Shown here piece by piece: positions 13,580-30,361 of a DNA stretch of 64,000 nt (within the stretch, counting starts at the first letter, position 1; the number at the start of each line of letters is the position of its first letter). Location of the stretch: positions 13,537,091 to 13,601,090 of the forward strand of contig NC_135567.1 in the NCBI RefSeq assembly GCF_964340395.1. The letters are read 5' to 3'. The stretch comes from Glandiceps talaboti. Lineage: Eukaryota; Hemichordata; Enteropneusta; Spengelidae. Below the pieces are notes generated by a model that saw only the letters and a list, made by a program, of their open reading frames with translations, did not search any database and was not told where the DNA came from. The translations under genes were made by a program, and so were the position numbers.

Positions 13580-14610
13580 GAGAAGACTGTAGTTTATAAT
13601 TATCCAACTATTTGCTAGACTTGTTAGATCTTTTAAATATCCCAGTTTATTACATAGGTGTTTGACAATGTTTATTGTATAGGATTTATATTATTATTAC
13701 GTTAATATTTTATGATTGTACGACACGGTTCTGGTAAAAGTATCACAGATGTACAGTCATTTCAAGAATATAATATATGATATCTTTGAATGGTGTAATC
13801 TGAATAACATAATGTAATTTGTGTGAATAAGGATAGTCAACCTAGAGTATTGAGTGCATAATTAAAACCTAACATGACTTGAGTTACTGAGTATACTGTT
13901 TATCATCAAACTGTTTAAATGTTTATTATCATAATTAATTGTATGATAGATACATAACATCATTAAGTAGGACAACAGGCTGCCAACACAATGTCATTAA
14001 TGAGTGTGTTATGTTGATTAATTGCAGTATTTTAATGTGTGAACTTAACATTGAAATGAATAACTTCAAGGAATACCACGTTTGTTATGTTACTACATAG
14101 AAGTGTTTCTCAATATATTTTCCATATATTTGACAATATTATTGTATATTTTATTATTATATTATTATCACATTGACACTGTTCCAGTGAAAGTATTCCA
14201 ATACATTTATTGTCAGTTCAAGATTCTAATACATCAGATCTTTGAATGATGTAATTTGAATAGTGTAAGGTTATGTGTGTAAATAAGGGGAGTAAACCCA
14301 GAGTATTGGATGCACAGTGTTAATAGCTGACAACGTCTGGTGCGGCATTAAAGTCTGCCATGATTTGTGTTACTAAGTATACTGTTTATCATCAAAGTGT
14401 TTAAATATCTATCATCATAATTTATAGTATGATAGATACATAGCATTATCAACTTGGATAACAGTATGGTAACAGGCTAACAACACAATGTTATTATGAG
14501 TGTGTTATTGATTAGTTGTATACTAGTATTCTAAAGTGTGAATAATATCAAAGAATATCAAGATTGTTAAATTATTACATAGATGTTTTGCTGAAATTGC
14601 TATTTAAATG
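13580..14610 (+). repeat. Tandem direct duplication of a ~480-bp AT-rich unit
   Basis: 13590-14080 and about 14095-14600 share, in order, 'tttattattat', 'gacac.gtt', 'tctttgaatg.tgtaat', 'agagtattg.atgca', 'gtatactgtttatcatcaaa' and 'gatagatacat', at clearly diverged identity. No coding frame is conserved. It is an old local duplication. Confidence 0.75.
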
Positions 14611-14674
14611 AATGTGTGTTATTTATTATTACATAGAAGTGTTTCTCAACATTATTACTTCAATATTTGATAAG

Positions 14675-14679
<5 letters not shown>

Positions 14680-14705
<26 letters not shown>

Positions 14706-14755
14706 TCATCCATCCATCCATCTATACACTCATACATACATCCATCCATCCATAA
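14680..14755. repeat. (CATA)n/(CATC)n microsatellite
   Basis: Short tetranucleotide arrays 14680-14704 and 14707-14752. The stretch 14760-15520 that follows is AT-rich and holds nothing I recognise. Confidence 0.85.
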
Positions 14756-15527
14756 ATTAGTTTGTTTTAATTACATTTTTTAGTAGTTTTATTACATGGC
14801 TTGAATTATTATAAATATTTGTGATATTATTACTAATGCTAGCGCTAATACAAATATTGACAATCATTTCAAAGTTAGGTTGTGCCATTTTAAGTAAAAT
14901 GAGATAAGATCATCAAAAATAATTCACGAAATTTGTCATACCGAAATGCTACAAAGTGTATGTGTTATGTACAAAAATGGCTTAATTTTGATAGCCCACC
15001 CTGAGGGTTAATGGTAATAGTATTTTGTTATCAATAACTTGTTCATATTGATATTATATCATCATATAGTCACTTTATTGTAGTCAAAGGCCATAGGCCC
15101 AAAATACAATACAATTACAAAACCCCAAAATATGCTACAGTTCCATTAAAGATGTATATTGATCTAAATACCATTTCTATATTGATATTTAAAACATGGA
15201 AAATAATTTTGTAGACACATTTGAATAACTAAAAGTATTACTATTAACATGTTTTAAACAATATTGTAGTGCTAAAATATACTGAATCCAGTTAAGTGAT
15301 ATATAGGTGACAATTAGGGAAATAATCCTTCTATGAACTTAAGACTAATACCACTGAATTAATAGGAATACATTGTAGTGTATCCTGGTCATTTAAACCC
15401 AGTCCTTGAAAAAAAAAATTTGCTTGCAATATGTGGAAACAGTGATAACCCAAGGTGTATCCATGGAGTTCACCCATACATGAATTCCTGGTTAACAGTT
15501 TATATAGAGTTGAAATAATTGTACCAA

Positions 15528-15880
15528 TGTCCTGGTAGTATATCCTGGTTACTAGCATACATTGGTAATATATCCTGGTTACTATCATACATTGGTAATA
15601 TATCCTGGTTACTAGCATACATTGGTAATATATCCTGGTTACTAGCATACATTGGTAATATATCCTGGTTACTATAATACATTGTTAGTATATCCTGGTA
15701 CTATCATACATTGGTAATATATCCTGGTTACTATCATACATTGGTAATATATCCTGGTTACTAGCATAATTTGGTAATATATCCTGGTTACTATCATACA
15801 TTGGTAATATATCCTGGTTACTATCATACATTGGTAATATATCCTGGCTACCAGCATACATTGTGACATATCCTGGTTAA
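15528..15880. repeat. 30-bp minisatellite, about 12 copies
   Basis: The unit contains 'atatcctggttactagcat' followed by 'acattggtaat', with a 30-bp period. A diverged single 'tatcctggtc' lies at about 15379. Because 30 is divisible by three, the array stays open on the minus strand and gives spurious repetitive frames; these are not taken as genes. Confidence 0.92.
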
Positions 15881-16045
15881 TATTGTATAATGACTAGCCA
15901 TTTTACTCCCTGAAAGTGAATCAGAAATGTAAGGTTAGGAGGTATTTTACACGATATATATAACATTTACAGTCAGACTTCTATTGTGATTAGCCAATCA
16001 ATTGAATAGACGATCTATAATGAATATGATACTTACAGTGATGAC

Positions 16046-16516
16046 ATACATACATACATACATACACACATATACACATACACACATACATACATACATA
16101 CATACATACATACATACATACATACATACATACATACATACATACATACATACATACATACAAACATACAAACATACATACATACATACATACATACATA
16201 CATACATACATACATACATACATACATAAACACACATACATACATACATACATACATACATACATACATACATACATACATACTTACATACATACAAACA
16301 CACATACATACCTAAACACACACATACATACATACATACATACATACATACATACATACATACATACATACATACATACATACATACATACTTACATACA
16401 TACAAACACACATACATACCTAAACACACACATACATACATACATACATACATACATACATACATACATACATACATACATACATACATACATACGTACG
16501 TACGTACGTACGTACA
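16046..16516. repeat. (CATA)n tetranucleotide array with higher-order repeat
   Basis: About 470 bp of ACAT repeats, ending in pure (ACGT)n at 16495-16515. A variant block with 'acttacatacatacaaacac' then 'cctaaacacac' occurs twice, about 108 bp apart (near 16282 and 16390), so the array grew by copying a longer unit as well as by slippage. Confidence 0.93.
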
Positions 16517-17111
16517 GATATACATATATTCTGGATTTGAAATCTAAATCGCGAGTTTACTGAAGTAATTCATTCGTCAAATGTACGTTTAAACTACAAG
16601 GTTAACTGTCAACTTACCATATAGTCATCTACATGGCACATGTTACCATGGCAATGATATAAACACCAATCATGGTCAGGACACTTACTACGGCACAGCT
16701 AGCACCATTGACTGCAAGTGGGAGATACACGGTAATTGTTAAAATTATGCCTGCTTACAAGTTGTTTCATAAGCATAATGTTACTAAAATAGGTTATATG
16801 CTTGCATTCTTCTTGTAACACCCGTGGGCTAACTTCTTCTGTATAGTACCCTATGTCTTATCATCTTGTTACGTATGCTCAAAAGATGATTGTATTGTGC
16901 CATGTTTATGCAAATAAAACAAGAAAAAGAGAAACAGTAATGACGCCTTCCAAACTAATAAAAAAACAGAACTATACCACACACTCTATACCAAAAAAGG
17001 CAACCATTGTCCTAACCAGAAAGCCAAATTTTCTCATTGCAACTGCGAAACATAGTATACAAAACATACGTAATCATAATTTGTGTGGCCATATCAACAA
17101 ATGGACAATAC
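16517..17111. other. Unassigned AT-rich interval
   Basis: No exon, RNA gene or transposon signature could be supported. The open frame at 16853-17293 runs into microsatellite and has no recognisable protein sequence. Confidence 0.4.
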
Positions 17112-17290
17112 AATATGAACAATGCAATGCAATGCAAATCAATGCATTGAAATATATTGCAATACAGTACAGTATTATACAGTACAGTACAGTACAGTAC
17201 AGTAGTGCAATGCAATGCAATACAATACAATACAATACAATACAATACAATACAATACAATACAATACAATACAACACAACACAACAGTG
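17112..17290. repeat. Pentanucleotide satellites: (CAATG), (ACAGT) and (ACAAT)
   Basis: Three related 5-bp arrays sit next to each other: CAATG-type 17118-17150, ACAGT-type 17160-17205, and ACAAT-type 17218-17285. They grade into each other by single-base changes. Confidence 0.9.
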
Positions 17291-17696
17291 TAGTTCTTAA
17301 GAAGACGTCATGAATGTCTGCAGACATAGATGTTTCCGAGTTCTTGAAAAGATGTCAGAAAATAATGTCAATGCATTAGTGGCCTTAGTTTTCTGTTTCA
17401 AGCATGGCTTCTTACATTTCGTACACCCTACAGTTTTTTTCACACTTATAAAAATGTTTACTGCCGTAGTTACTGCAAACGATCACATACACAAAGGTTG
17501 CTAACATTGGTGACACGACTAGATTTGATAAATAAGCTTTTGATTAAAAAGTCTAAATATTCTCATTGCCACAAATATGTTCAGTGTACTTGTAGAATAC
17601 AAACACTAGTTTTCCAACGTGCAGGTTATGTTCTATTTTTCGCATGTCCCGTGTCCTCTGTTTCGTTTGATTTGGACATGGTGTGCAAGTTGTGGG

Positions 17697-18207
<511 letters not shown>

Positions 18208-18239
18208 CTACTTTAAGAGAGCTGTCCTTGTCATAACTA

Positions 18240-21410
<3,171 letters not shown>

Positions 21411-23237
21411 CTATAAAACAGAACAAACAAATACGTTAGTGAAAGAGTGTGGTGTTGTTATTATTATTTATTGGCGTTTAAATAAATGTTTAAATAATAT
21501 AAACAACAACATTTCCCAACGACTGATCATGAATTTATTTATTAGTAACAAGGTATTATTTCACATGAGCCCCACTTTTTCGTTTGAGACTCGCATCGAA
21601 AATCACCGTCATGAATATTTTACGTGGTCAGTCCAATAAATCTGTACAAAATAACGCCAACATTGGTCATGCACAAGAAGTTCATAGTGCATTGATCAAT
21701 GTCGAAAACAGAAACTCGATATTGGACAAAGTTAAGTAATGACATAAAACAGACCCGGGTCACGGTACCTTGGCCCTGGTCAAATCATGGTATTATATTA
21801 TAACTGTGTTAGGCAGGGTCAAAATGTTTGGTTTTGGACCAAGACATCATTTTGTTATGGATCAAATGTATAATTATGTTATTCTCTAATATTTGTCTTC
21901 TTTCAGCCCGAAAAATACTCATGACTTAAGGGTTGTCTTTACTCGTCTAGCGACTCGTAGTGACAAGGGCCCCTTAGGTCACTTGTACTTTCAACAGGGC
22001 GTAACATCTAATTGTCCTCACCTTGTGCATCTATCTCTGGCAATATGCCACCGGACAATATAAAAGCCAAGTTGACGAACGTATATGTAGCCCTATTAAG
22101 GAAGAAAAACAAAGATGATATACAGACAGCATTTTATAAAGACTATGTCAGCTAAACAGATTCTTTAAGGCGACAATTCATTTTCATATCTGTTGAACCA
22201 CACTATGTTGATAACAATAAAGACCATTTATGAATGTAAGTTATCAAAAACTATACCATCCTTTAATATTGTGAAATTAAATGTAAGACTTGCAAAAAAG
22301 ATCGAATGCCATATTGCCAAAAGAAAAGACTGTCTCCTAAAGTTTTGTGCAAAATTGGACAATTTTGAAGTTTAAGTGAATTTTGTTCCCTATCTCTGCA
22401 CTGTACTTTTTTTCTCAACTTGTTTTAGATATTCCAAATGGTGCCACGTGTTATTTTTGCACGTGTGTTGCTGTAATTTGTCTTTTACGAAATAAAACAG
22501 TTATAAAAAAAGACTATAGGATTCAGAATAAGTTACATTACTTTGTTGACCATAACGACCAAATTGTCGAACGGGATTGGATAAAGTATGTTGTGAAAAA
22601 CTTCAAACATATCTACTCCAATTATGAGCCCCAACGGACACAACCTGAGAGGATCTATCTATAGAAAAGGGCATTGTGGGTAATCTATGCAAATGAGAGA
22701 AATTCATAACTGTTATACACAGCATTGTCATAGATTATGTCCACTTTTCATTCTATTTTTCTTTCTTCATGAAATATGTGACATCTTGTTTCTGTACAAA
22801 CTGTTTTTGAATGCTTAAAGATTGAAAATGCCTTTGTTTTTTTATTTTAAAAAAAATTGAGTCAATTCGTGTTGTTGGCGTCCTAGAGCTGGAAAACTTC
22901 AGAAACGGAACCGAAGTCTATTAAAGTTCATCCATGTTTTACCTTGGTCGAATCTGTTGCGGCGTTATCTGCCATTTTATTTGCTGTTCACTAAAACTTT
23001 TCTTTGTTGTAAAATTCATCATATCATATATACCTATAGTCACGTGAATCACGCCCCCATGTATTGCTATGGAGAAATCGCGAGCTCTAGCCGGGCAGTA
23101 ATTTTCCGTATCGCGGACCGACCAGGTTTCCCAAATAAGGTCACTTGCGGGAATTTTGGACCCTTTTCTTTCTCGTTGCTATGCGCGTTGTTATGCGTGT
23201 TGGAAAACTTGTTGGCATCCTGTATGTGTTCGCTATC
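21411..23237. other. Intergenic stretch with one possible orphan exon
   Basis: Mostly AT-rich without recognised features. A pyrimidine-rich tract and AG at 22427-22428 precede an open frame 22429-22664 ('DIPNGATCYFCTCV...QRTQPERIYL', then stop). It has the form of a 3'-terminal exon but matches no family I know. I mark it as a possibility only. Confidence 0.25.
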
Positions 23238-23915
23238 ATGGCGGAAGAGGACGATATTCAACAGTGGCTCCAGGAAATTCCTCCCAAAATCTTAAACAAT
23301 ATTCTATTTGGCGATTGTGGCGAAGGTACTTAAAATATTGGTATTAAGGACGCTTTGTATTCGATCAGTGATGTACCGAGAAAGACGAAGACGTTCCGTT
23401 CCTCTCTGTACGATAATGAACAGCTGTAACTTGTAAGCTATGGTCATTTCTTTCCAAAACATCTGTTGCATAGTATTATTCTCTGTACAGGTCATTGTTC
23501 TCAGTGAACTTTTTGGTGGTGAAACTAGATTTATTCCATACCACTGTTGTTGTACTCTATAGTCTATACATTTCATATTGAATGATGTGCCATTCTGCTT
23601 TTTTTTCACCACACATTGGCTTTTGTACACTTTAGAATAAGTCGTGTTCGGTTTTGTAGAATCAGGTATCAAGTTAAAGAACTCAAAATGACGTCATTTT
23701 GTTGACCTTTGACCTACTTAAGATATCTCTTTTCATTCAAAACTTTTGATATATTTTTGTGAATGGTTGATAATTCATTAAATATAGTGTGTAAGATTTA
23801 AAAACGGCTTTTAAGTAACTTTTACATTGTTTTATAGGCATTAAGTATAAAGCCTACCGAAAACCCATGTTCACCCATAGCAATACATGGCATTTCGGTT
23901 TTCTCGCGATATAAC
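23058..23915. repeat. Diverged inverted pair around the candidate first exon
   Basis: 'catgtattgctatgg' at about 23059-23073 followed by 'aaatcgcgag' is matched in inverse by 'ccatagcaatacatg' at 23876-23890 and 'ctcgcgat' near 23904. The pair brackets the CpG-rich segment. It could be the ends of a DNA element or chance. Confidence 0.35.
23238..23325 (+). CDS. Candidate first exon of an unrecognised gene
   Basis: ATG at 23238 in the context atcATGG, open for 88 bases ('MAEEDDIQQWLQEIPPKILN...'), ending at a GTACTT donor in phase 1. The preceding 200 bases are richer in CpG and G+C than the surroundings, as many invertebrate promoters are. An acidic start followed by 'IPPKIL' is unremarkable and no family is recognised. 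I cannot connect it to a downstream exon; the possible terminal exon at 25211-25354 begins in phase 0 and so does not join directly. Confidence 0.3.
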
Positions 23916-24721
23916 GAAATGCCCAAGGGTGCGCGAGTGGCACCCGTCAGATTTGTTATCAAGACACCTTTCTGAGGTGGAATCTGCAAAACAAAACATT
24001 ATATAACTCGCATTGCAATGTTAACCCCAAAAAAACACCCCTGGCAATTGTTATTTTGTGTCGAATCGTGATCAAAATAAAAATGGTGTGATTTCTATCT
24101 TAAATGAGGTTGGTAATTTGATATAGTTCACGTCTGAAAAGTGATAGAGAATTTCCCTTGCCAGCTACACCTATCTCTCCACTTTCGTACTTTATACTGA
24201 GACTCGAGTGTAAGTGTGGCGTACTTGGGGTATTTACTTGCAGTGTTCTCTGTGGTCGTACTTTCACTAGTCAAAGCACAGCTGCAGAAAACTGAAAACA
24301 CGAACGAAAATACTTGAGTACCCACACAACTCACGTGGCATGATGTTCTGTTATTGTTACATGTTTATCTGAAAGAACATTTCATAAGTATTCAACGAAC
24401 GATCGTGTTTTTGCTATTGCACTGCAGTGCAAAGTGACAACTAATCTCTGTACTTTTTTCTGCAATGTTTTGTGATACACCATGATATATAGTGACAGAA
24501 GAATATTTGTCCAAAAGATATCAATTTAATCCGGGAAATGTTCACTCCTCCCATTCATTTACTCATGTGAAGCTACCAAGTCGTTTCTCAATGTAAAGCT
24601 CGTATTCCGGTCAATCAAGTTGTTTGTTTTCAACGTTTCTAAATGAACCTCTCACAGACTCAAAAACTCATATTAGGCCAAACAATAAAATTGTTTCTAG
24701 TCGGGACAGTTTGTCAGGCTG

Positions 24722-24800
24722 TCTAAAGTGGTTCGAACCCCGACCGCAGTGATAAGAGGCAAGTAGTTTAACCACTCGGCCACCGGCAACCCTGAAATGG
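24722..24800 (-). mobile_element. tRNA-derived SINE head
   Basis: On the minus strand, 'GGTGGCCGAGTGGTTAAAC' is an RNA polymerase III A-box of tRNA-Ser/Leu style. 'GGGGTTCGAACC' about 40 bases later is a B-box. The acceptor stem does not pair properly and no anticodon arm is convincing, so this is a SINE or tRNA relic, not a tRNA gene. Confidence 0.65.
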
Positions 24801-25210
24801 TCACATTTATCTCCACAAAGAATCACACAATTATTGGCTGTAAACAGAAAGTTTTCCTTACTTAACATCGTTGTGTATTGGGACGTATCATCACCTCATC
24901 ATAGGGATATATATAGTATGCCACATGGAGTGAGTAAAATACAATATTGACAAAATCGTTCGCGAAACAATACATCAGTGATGCAATGTACGTCATCACA
25001 TACACGTTCTGGGTGATAGATTCCGTTAGGGTGACCTTTTTTTTTGTTTCTCATCTCCAGTGGAATATTCAGGTGGGGCGGGCGGGTGAAATAAAAAAAA
25101 GGGGGAAGGAAAAAAATCTGTATTTTTTCACTTCTATTCTCTGTCCTTTCTGTCCTTCCAGTCTCTCTACAACTTCTTTTGTCGTCTCTTTATCGAATTC
25201 CTTGTTGCAG

Positions 25211-25354
25211 GTATTTTTCCTTCATTGTGACAAGGTTGACAAGTCCGTCGAACAATTTTGTAAGAAGATGAATACTTATCATCCTGATGGATGTATATCT
25301 GTAGCCATGAACTATATGATTTTTTCTGGAGTACTAATACAATCGTCTTATTAA
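25211..25354 (+). CDS. Candidate 3'-terminal exon, unrecognised
   Basis: A strong pyrimidine tract and CAG (25208-25210) precede 'VFFLHCDKVDKSVEQFCKKM' and a further 27 residues to a TAA at 25352-25354, with AATAAA immediately after. This is the shape of a last exon. The protein sequence is not recognised, and a poly-T/CT-rich stretch upstream could create the acceptor by chance. Confidence 0.25.
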   Translation, partial: VFFLHCDKVDKSVEQFCKKMNTYHPDGCISVAMNYMIFSGVLIQSSY

Positions 25355-27260
25355 TAAAAGTGGCATTGACATCGCTAGCAATTGTTTCAAGTTATCAAAT
25401 TTGAACTGTAGTATGTAACTTTTTGAAACACTTGAGTGATTGTCATCAGTGTGCTAGAGGAATGTTCATTTATATAAATCATTACTTCTATGAAAGATTT
25501 TTCTTCAGTGTGAACTTGTCAAAATAATCCGCCAGATAACATGTAAACATTTCTAGAACTTAGTACTCCTTTGGGATTTACTATATAAAAGTAATAATGT
25601 AAACCTCGGTAACATGCCATGCAAGTCTTGGTTGACCTTGCAGTACAGTATAATACATTATGCGTCTTCTGTAGCTTGTAAGTATTGTTACTATGTTAGC
25701 AATAGGCAATAGCAAGACGTTGTTGCAAAGTGTCGACACCGACAGATTTACATTCAAACATTCCAATGCTGAAAGTATTTAAATGATCAGTTATCACTGC
25801 TCCTTTTGAGTCATTTTGTACAATTTTTGTAACATCCATGCCTAAAACCTGTGTTTATGACACAATTGAAGCTTGTAACAAACACCGCCGGTGAGCCTAT
25901 GCTATGCTACGTGAAGCTGTGATAATTTCATTTATTGCACATGCGCAATGAACAAGGAACGTCTTCCAATGTCATGCATGTCATGGGTCATGAAACGCAT
26001 TACCATTACGGAGTCGGTCATTTCCCTGTTGATACAACTGGTTTAAAGCTAAAAACTGGTCAAAATTGTTTTTTGAGGAATGCAATATGCCTTTTTCCAA
26101 TTTTAAGCATAATTTTGAAAATGATAGAAATATTCTGAGCTATTACCTTGCAGCAAAATGTACCGCGCGACGGCGTTTAAATTTCAAGCCCTGTCCCTCA
26201 ACGACTTCAGCCATGAAAGACACATGCTGCTCCGACGTAACAAGGTGGGGGGGGGGGGGAGTTAATACGCCATGAGGAACGTTTGATGTTAGTTCGAAAC
26301 TTACAATCTTGCTGTGTTGAACTCAGGGGTCGGTCAGAAATTAAAAAAAAAAAATTCTGATGTCTCAGCTGCAAATTAGGGTCGGTCGGGAGATGAGAAA
26401 CAGAAAAATAAATAGAGCCGCCCTTAGCATTGAATTTTGGTAGCGCAGTTGGTAGTGAGTCCTTCTAGTTGTGATCACTCAATCAATTAACCACCCAGCC
26501 AACCAACCAACCAACCAACCAACCAACCAATCAATCAATAAATCAAGCAATCAGATGTCTATAACGCCGATGTCCAGAGCAAAGTTCTGTTCAGTAGTGC
26601 CTGATCGCAGAGACTGAATTTTTTCCGGGTGAATTTTAGTCTCGGCTTTGGCCAACACTTTTACTACATTTGACGACGAGTAAAGCTTGGTGACGCTCAG
26701 GGTGCAGTGTTACAGGCTGGGACCAATGTTGACAATTAGAGGAGTGTGTTGTAGAAATAGTGGACGTCGGCCTGGGTAGAACAGTTGGTAGTGTGTGTCC
26801 GTCTAGAGATCACGGTGTCCCGGGATCGAGTCCGAGCTCTGGCCAACTGTTCACCTTGTTTATTAGTTGTGGTCCACATCCTACAGCTACCATCGAACTT
26901 CACACAATACAGGTCAACACTATACTTGATGTCTCACGCTAGACTAACAGTGCAGATATGTAACGTACGTAAGAAACGTGTATTTCCCACTAAACACATA
27001 ACTTAAATATAGCAAACTCCGCAGAGATGACATCGTTCTTTCGAACTCGTACAGAATTAGCTAAACTGCTTACAGGTACTAGCTAACTAGTAGAACACAC
27101 CACAGCATAATAAGTTTTGTTCTGATATACTGATGTATGTACTATGTATATGACAATACTTATGAAATAGAGGTTCGTTCTGTCAGTTCTGTCAGTTCTG
27201 TCAGTTCTGTCACTACGCTAGGAAAGCGTCGGTTTAGCTCAAAATATGTTCTAAACATAC
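25355..27260. other. Interval with tRNA-like elements and (CCAA)n
   Basis: An A-box-like 'TAGCGCAGTTGGTAGTGAG' lies at 26441-26459. A fuller tRNA-like pair lies at about 26770-26840 ('GGTAGAACAGTTGGTAGTG' and 'GGGATCGAGTCCGAG'). (AACC)n spans 26485-26545. (TTCTGTCAG)n, four copies, lies at 27175-27215. No coding exon is supported. Confidence 0.5.
26765..26850 (+). mobile_element. tRNA-derived SINE head
   Basis: The A-box 'AGAACAGTTGGTAGTG' and B-box 'GGGATCGAGTCC' have tRNA-like spacing, but the cloverleaf is not complete. A partial relative (A-box only) lies at 26441, so this family is present at least twice within 350 bp. Confidence 0.6.
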
Positions 27261-27560
27261 CCCAGATAGCACACCTGTGGTGGGCCAACGTTGGCCCAAC
27301 GAAAGTAGATCAGTTGGGCCAACGTCAGGAACTGAGGTTGGCCCAACGTCGTTTTGTCCGTCGGCCCAACGTTGGCTCACTGGTGGCAAGAAATAGGTTG
27401 GCACAACGTTGGCCCAACTTTGGACACTGGCAAGGTTGGCCCAACGTTGGCCCAACAGTGGCAAGAAATAGGTAGGCACAACGTTGGCCCAACATTGCTA
27501 ATTGGTGGTAAGGTTGGCCCAACGTTGGGCCACTGTTGGCCCAATGGTGCTTCACTGCAT
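27255..27560. mobile_element. Palindrome-rich non-autonomous element (CCCAGATA family)
   Basis: Starts with 'CCCAGATAGCACACC' at 27260 and is filled with self-complementary 'TTGGCCCAACGTTGGCCCAA' blocks alternating with 'gtggcaagaaataggt'. The internal period is irregular, about 60-70 bp. The same terminal sequence and the related ACGTTGG/GACGTCGG palindromes appear in inverse orientation at 42700-42970, so this is an interspersed family. No transposase frame is present. Confidence 0.65.
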
Positions 27561-28239
27561 AATGGCAAGCTGCCCACAGATCTATCAGAGATTCCATACA
27601 GGGCTGAATGTGATTCAAATACACTAAACAAGACACAAAATATTGGATTTTATCAAATATTTATTGCTAGTGTACAAGTAATGATATTACACAGTTCCCG
27701 CTTTTTTTTTCTTTTCTTTTTTTGAATATTTGGAAATATCTAAAACTTATCTTAAATGTAATTGTGTGTGGAATGTATGACATCTTGCTAACAGAGTTCA
27801 AAGTAATAAAGGCTGTAGACATGGCAGAATTTATAATAAAATGGTTGCCCTATGGACAATGTCTCCTCACACCAACTTTGAATGCTAAAAATACCACCAA
27901 TGGTGTTGTAGCACAACTGTACAATGTACTGTTTTGAAAATATTTATTCGCATGGTGAGCATGCTAGGTATACATGTTCATTTGGTGAATCACACTTTCT
28001 TGACCCCAAAGACTGTATTATGTATGTAGCACAGAATGAACCTGTTTAATCATAGAGAGTATTTTTAAAACAGTGTTTCCAAGCAACCTTAAACAGAGGG
28101 TAATCTTCATGCAATTGACATTGACATGTGAAGTAGCCCATAAAAGATTTTAATGATTTTATTGCATCTATAAAACTATAACTTTTCATTTTGCATGAGT
28201 TTCAAACCCAGAATCACATTTGTTGATGCAAAATGCACA

Positions 28240-28885
28240 TCTGTGATGCAATCATTTTGATTTTGTCCAAATGTTTTTGAAGAAAATCTGCAAGAATAAC
28301 ACTTTCAGAAACATCTCCCCAAGTTTCAGTCTCATTGACCAAGTTCTTTTTGAGATATAAGTTTTTGACCAAAAATGAACATTTTTCCACCTAATTTGCA
28401 TATCACTCATGAAATCATAGTATGCTTAGTATTTCTTTGTCTATACACCCACAGATGCATCCCTGTTAAATTTCAGCCCAATCTGCTGAGTAGTTTTGGA
28501 ATTATAGCGTTTTGACCAAAAAGACACATTTTTAGCCCTAATTTGCATATTACTGAGGGAATCATCATGTCATGAACAAATCTTAATTTACTCACCCCTA
28601 AGAATGTCCCCACCAAATTTCATGCCAATCTGCCTTGTAGTTTTGGAGTTTAAGTTTTTTGACCAAAAATCACATTTTTTGACCCAAAACCCATATCTGT
28701 GATACTATCATTTTCATTTGAACAATTTCCCAACTAGATACCAGAAGTAACATGACCACCAAATATCAAAGCCATCGGTCCAGCAGTTTTTGACTTTAAG
28801 TTGTTTACACACACACACACACATACAGACAGACAGACACTTTGCCATCCCTATAGCACTACTGAACCTCAGTTCAGTTGTGCTA
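28240..28885. repeat. Tandemly reiterated ~150-bp repeat in the 3' flank of the DUF4806-type gene
   Basis: Four diverged units, each with 'tttgaccaaaaa.cacattttt', 'taatttgcatat', and 'aaatttcatgccaatctg' or a variant followed by 'gtagttttgga'. The block ends in (CA)n, (CAGA)n and 'ttcagttgtgcta' at 28805-28885. It reads as a repeat-derived 3' UTR or flank. Confidence 0.7.
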
Positions 28886-28889
28886 AAAA

Positions 28890-30323
28890 TCACTCTTGTT
28901 CATCATCACTTGAGTCAAGGTTCAGGTTAAGAGCCTTGAACTTCCTTGCTTGCTCTCTATCTCTTTCTGCAAATAAAGAAGTAAAATTTTAGGCAGTCAT
29001 GTTTTGTTGATTTTAAATCATAGGTGTTTTCTCAGACTCCAGCATGTGAGTCAAAATTAAGTCATTTATACATGTAAACTGCCAGATACTGAAAAAAGAT
29101 AAAATTATTACCAATATTTTTAACTGTTACAGCATATCTTCATGGCTGACAAGGTAAAAATTAAATGTTTCTATGTCAAACACTTCACGAGACCTTCAAT
29201 TATAGTTTCAATAGTAAAACATGAATTTCCTGAAAGCAGGGACAACATTTTGGAGGCTGGTTTCAACACACTTCCTCTTTCACAGTTACAACTTACAAAG
29301 TAACAAGTCAACTGATTGGAAAAATATATATGCACCATAAAGAAATGAGTATTTTGAAGTCAGGCTGACATCTGTGATCTTGATTTAGTTCACTGAGGTC
29401 ATGAATATTTGATATGACACTATAATTGTACCTTTTTGCTTTTCTGCCCTCTTTTTTCAACCCCCATCCCGGTCGCTGGCATACTTCAGCCAGTTCTTGA
29501 TGGCTGCCTCACAGTCAGCCTCCTTTACATTAGACTGTTTGGCTGCATCTGGAATGGCAAATGTTGCATGAGATTTCGATTCATTACTGATTTTTTTTTT
29601 TTTTTATTTCTTTGATCCCTGGCTAGTGCCACTTTTTTGAGACATATCATAATTTGGATGGTATAATTTTTATGAATATCACTCTAAAAGCTTTTGTCAA
29701 ATTATTTGGCACCATGAGAGAATATAGAAGTCCATCACTTGTGCCTCTTACAATCCTGGGGTTAATTAGGATTATTTATAATGTACTGCATTACTCTGGT
29801 ATACTCATTTCATTACCTTGGTTAATAAACTAATAAAGTAAAACTGAATATCAATGTGAGCAGCACTGTGAAAAATAAATAATAATACAGAATTCGCCTT
29901 GCAGAGACATTATCCCTCTGTTAGGATACATGCAAAATCTTAATTGAGAAATTACCTTTGATAATTGTTGCAATACTCAGTTGTGAAAGGGCATGATTTT
30001 TTAGTTTCCCTTTTCCCAGCCAGTTGTAGATCGTGGATAATGATTGAGAGAACATGGCCACCATTATCCTCTCCACCACATCCTTGGAAGAAACACCTCC
30101 CAAGGTACTGAGATGGCGTACCTGGAATATATAATTGAAAGAGTGTACAGGAAACATAAGTAGCAGAAGACTTTAACCATGTTATCATAACATTGCAGGG
30201 TTAAGTTTTATGTTGGAAATACCCCAGTATATAATTTTTTTTCATTTATTTGTTGATTTATATATTTATTTTTATAGCAGTACGGTGATAAAGAGGTCCA
30301 TTCATTTATTCAAAAAATGCAAG

Positions 30324-30361
<38 letters not shown>

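Noticed and set aside
15331-15869. Long repetitive frames such as (YCMLVTRIYYQ)n on the minus strand
   Set aside because: A 30-bp minisatellite has a period divisible by three, so frames stay open by arithmetic; no start, splice or family signal.
15528-15880. CRISPR array
   Set aside because: Direct repeats have no unique spacers, and the genome is eukaryotic.
15990-16525. Frames of (YVCM)n and (HTYI)n
   Set aside because: Translation of a CATA microsatellite.
24128-24334. Possible signal-peptide first exon on the minus strand ('SFVFSVFCSCALTSESTTTE')
   Set aside because: The frame begins at GTG; no in-frame ATG and no partner exon with matching phase.
24722-24800. tRNA gene
   Set aside because: A and B boxes are present but the cloverleaf and acceptor stem do not close; treated as a SINE relic.
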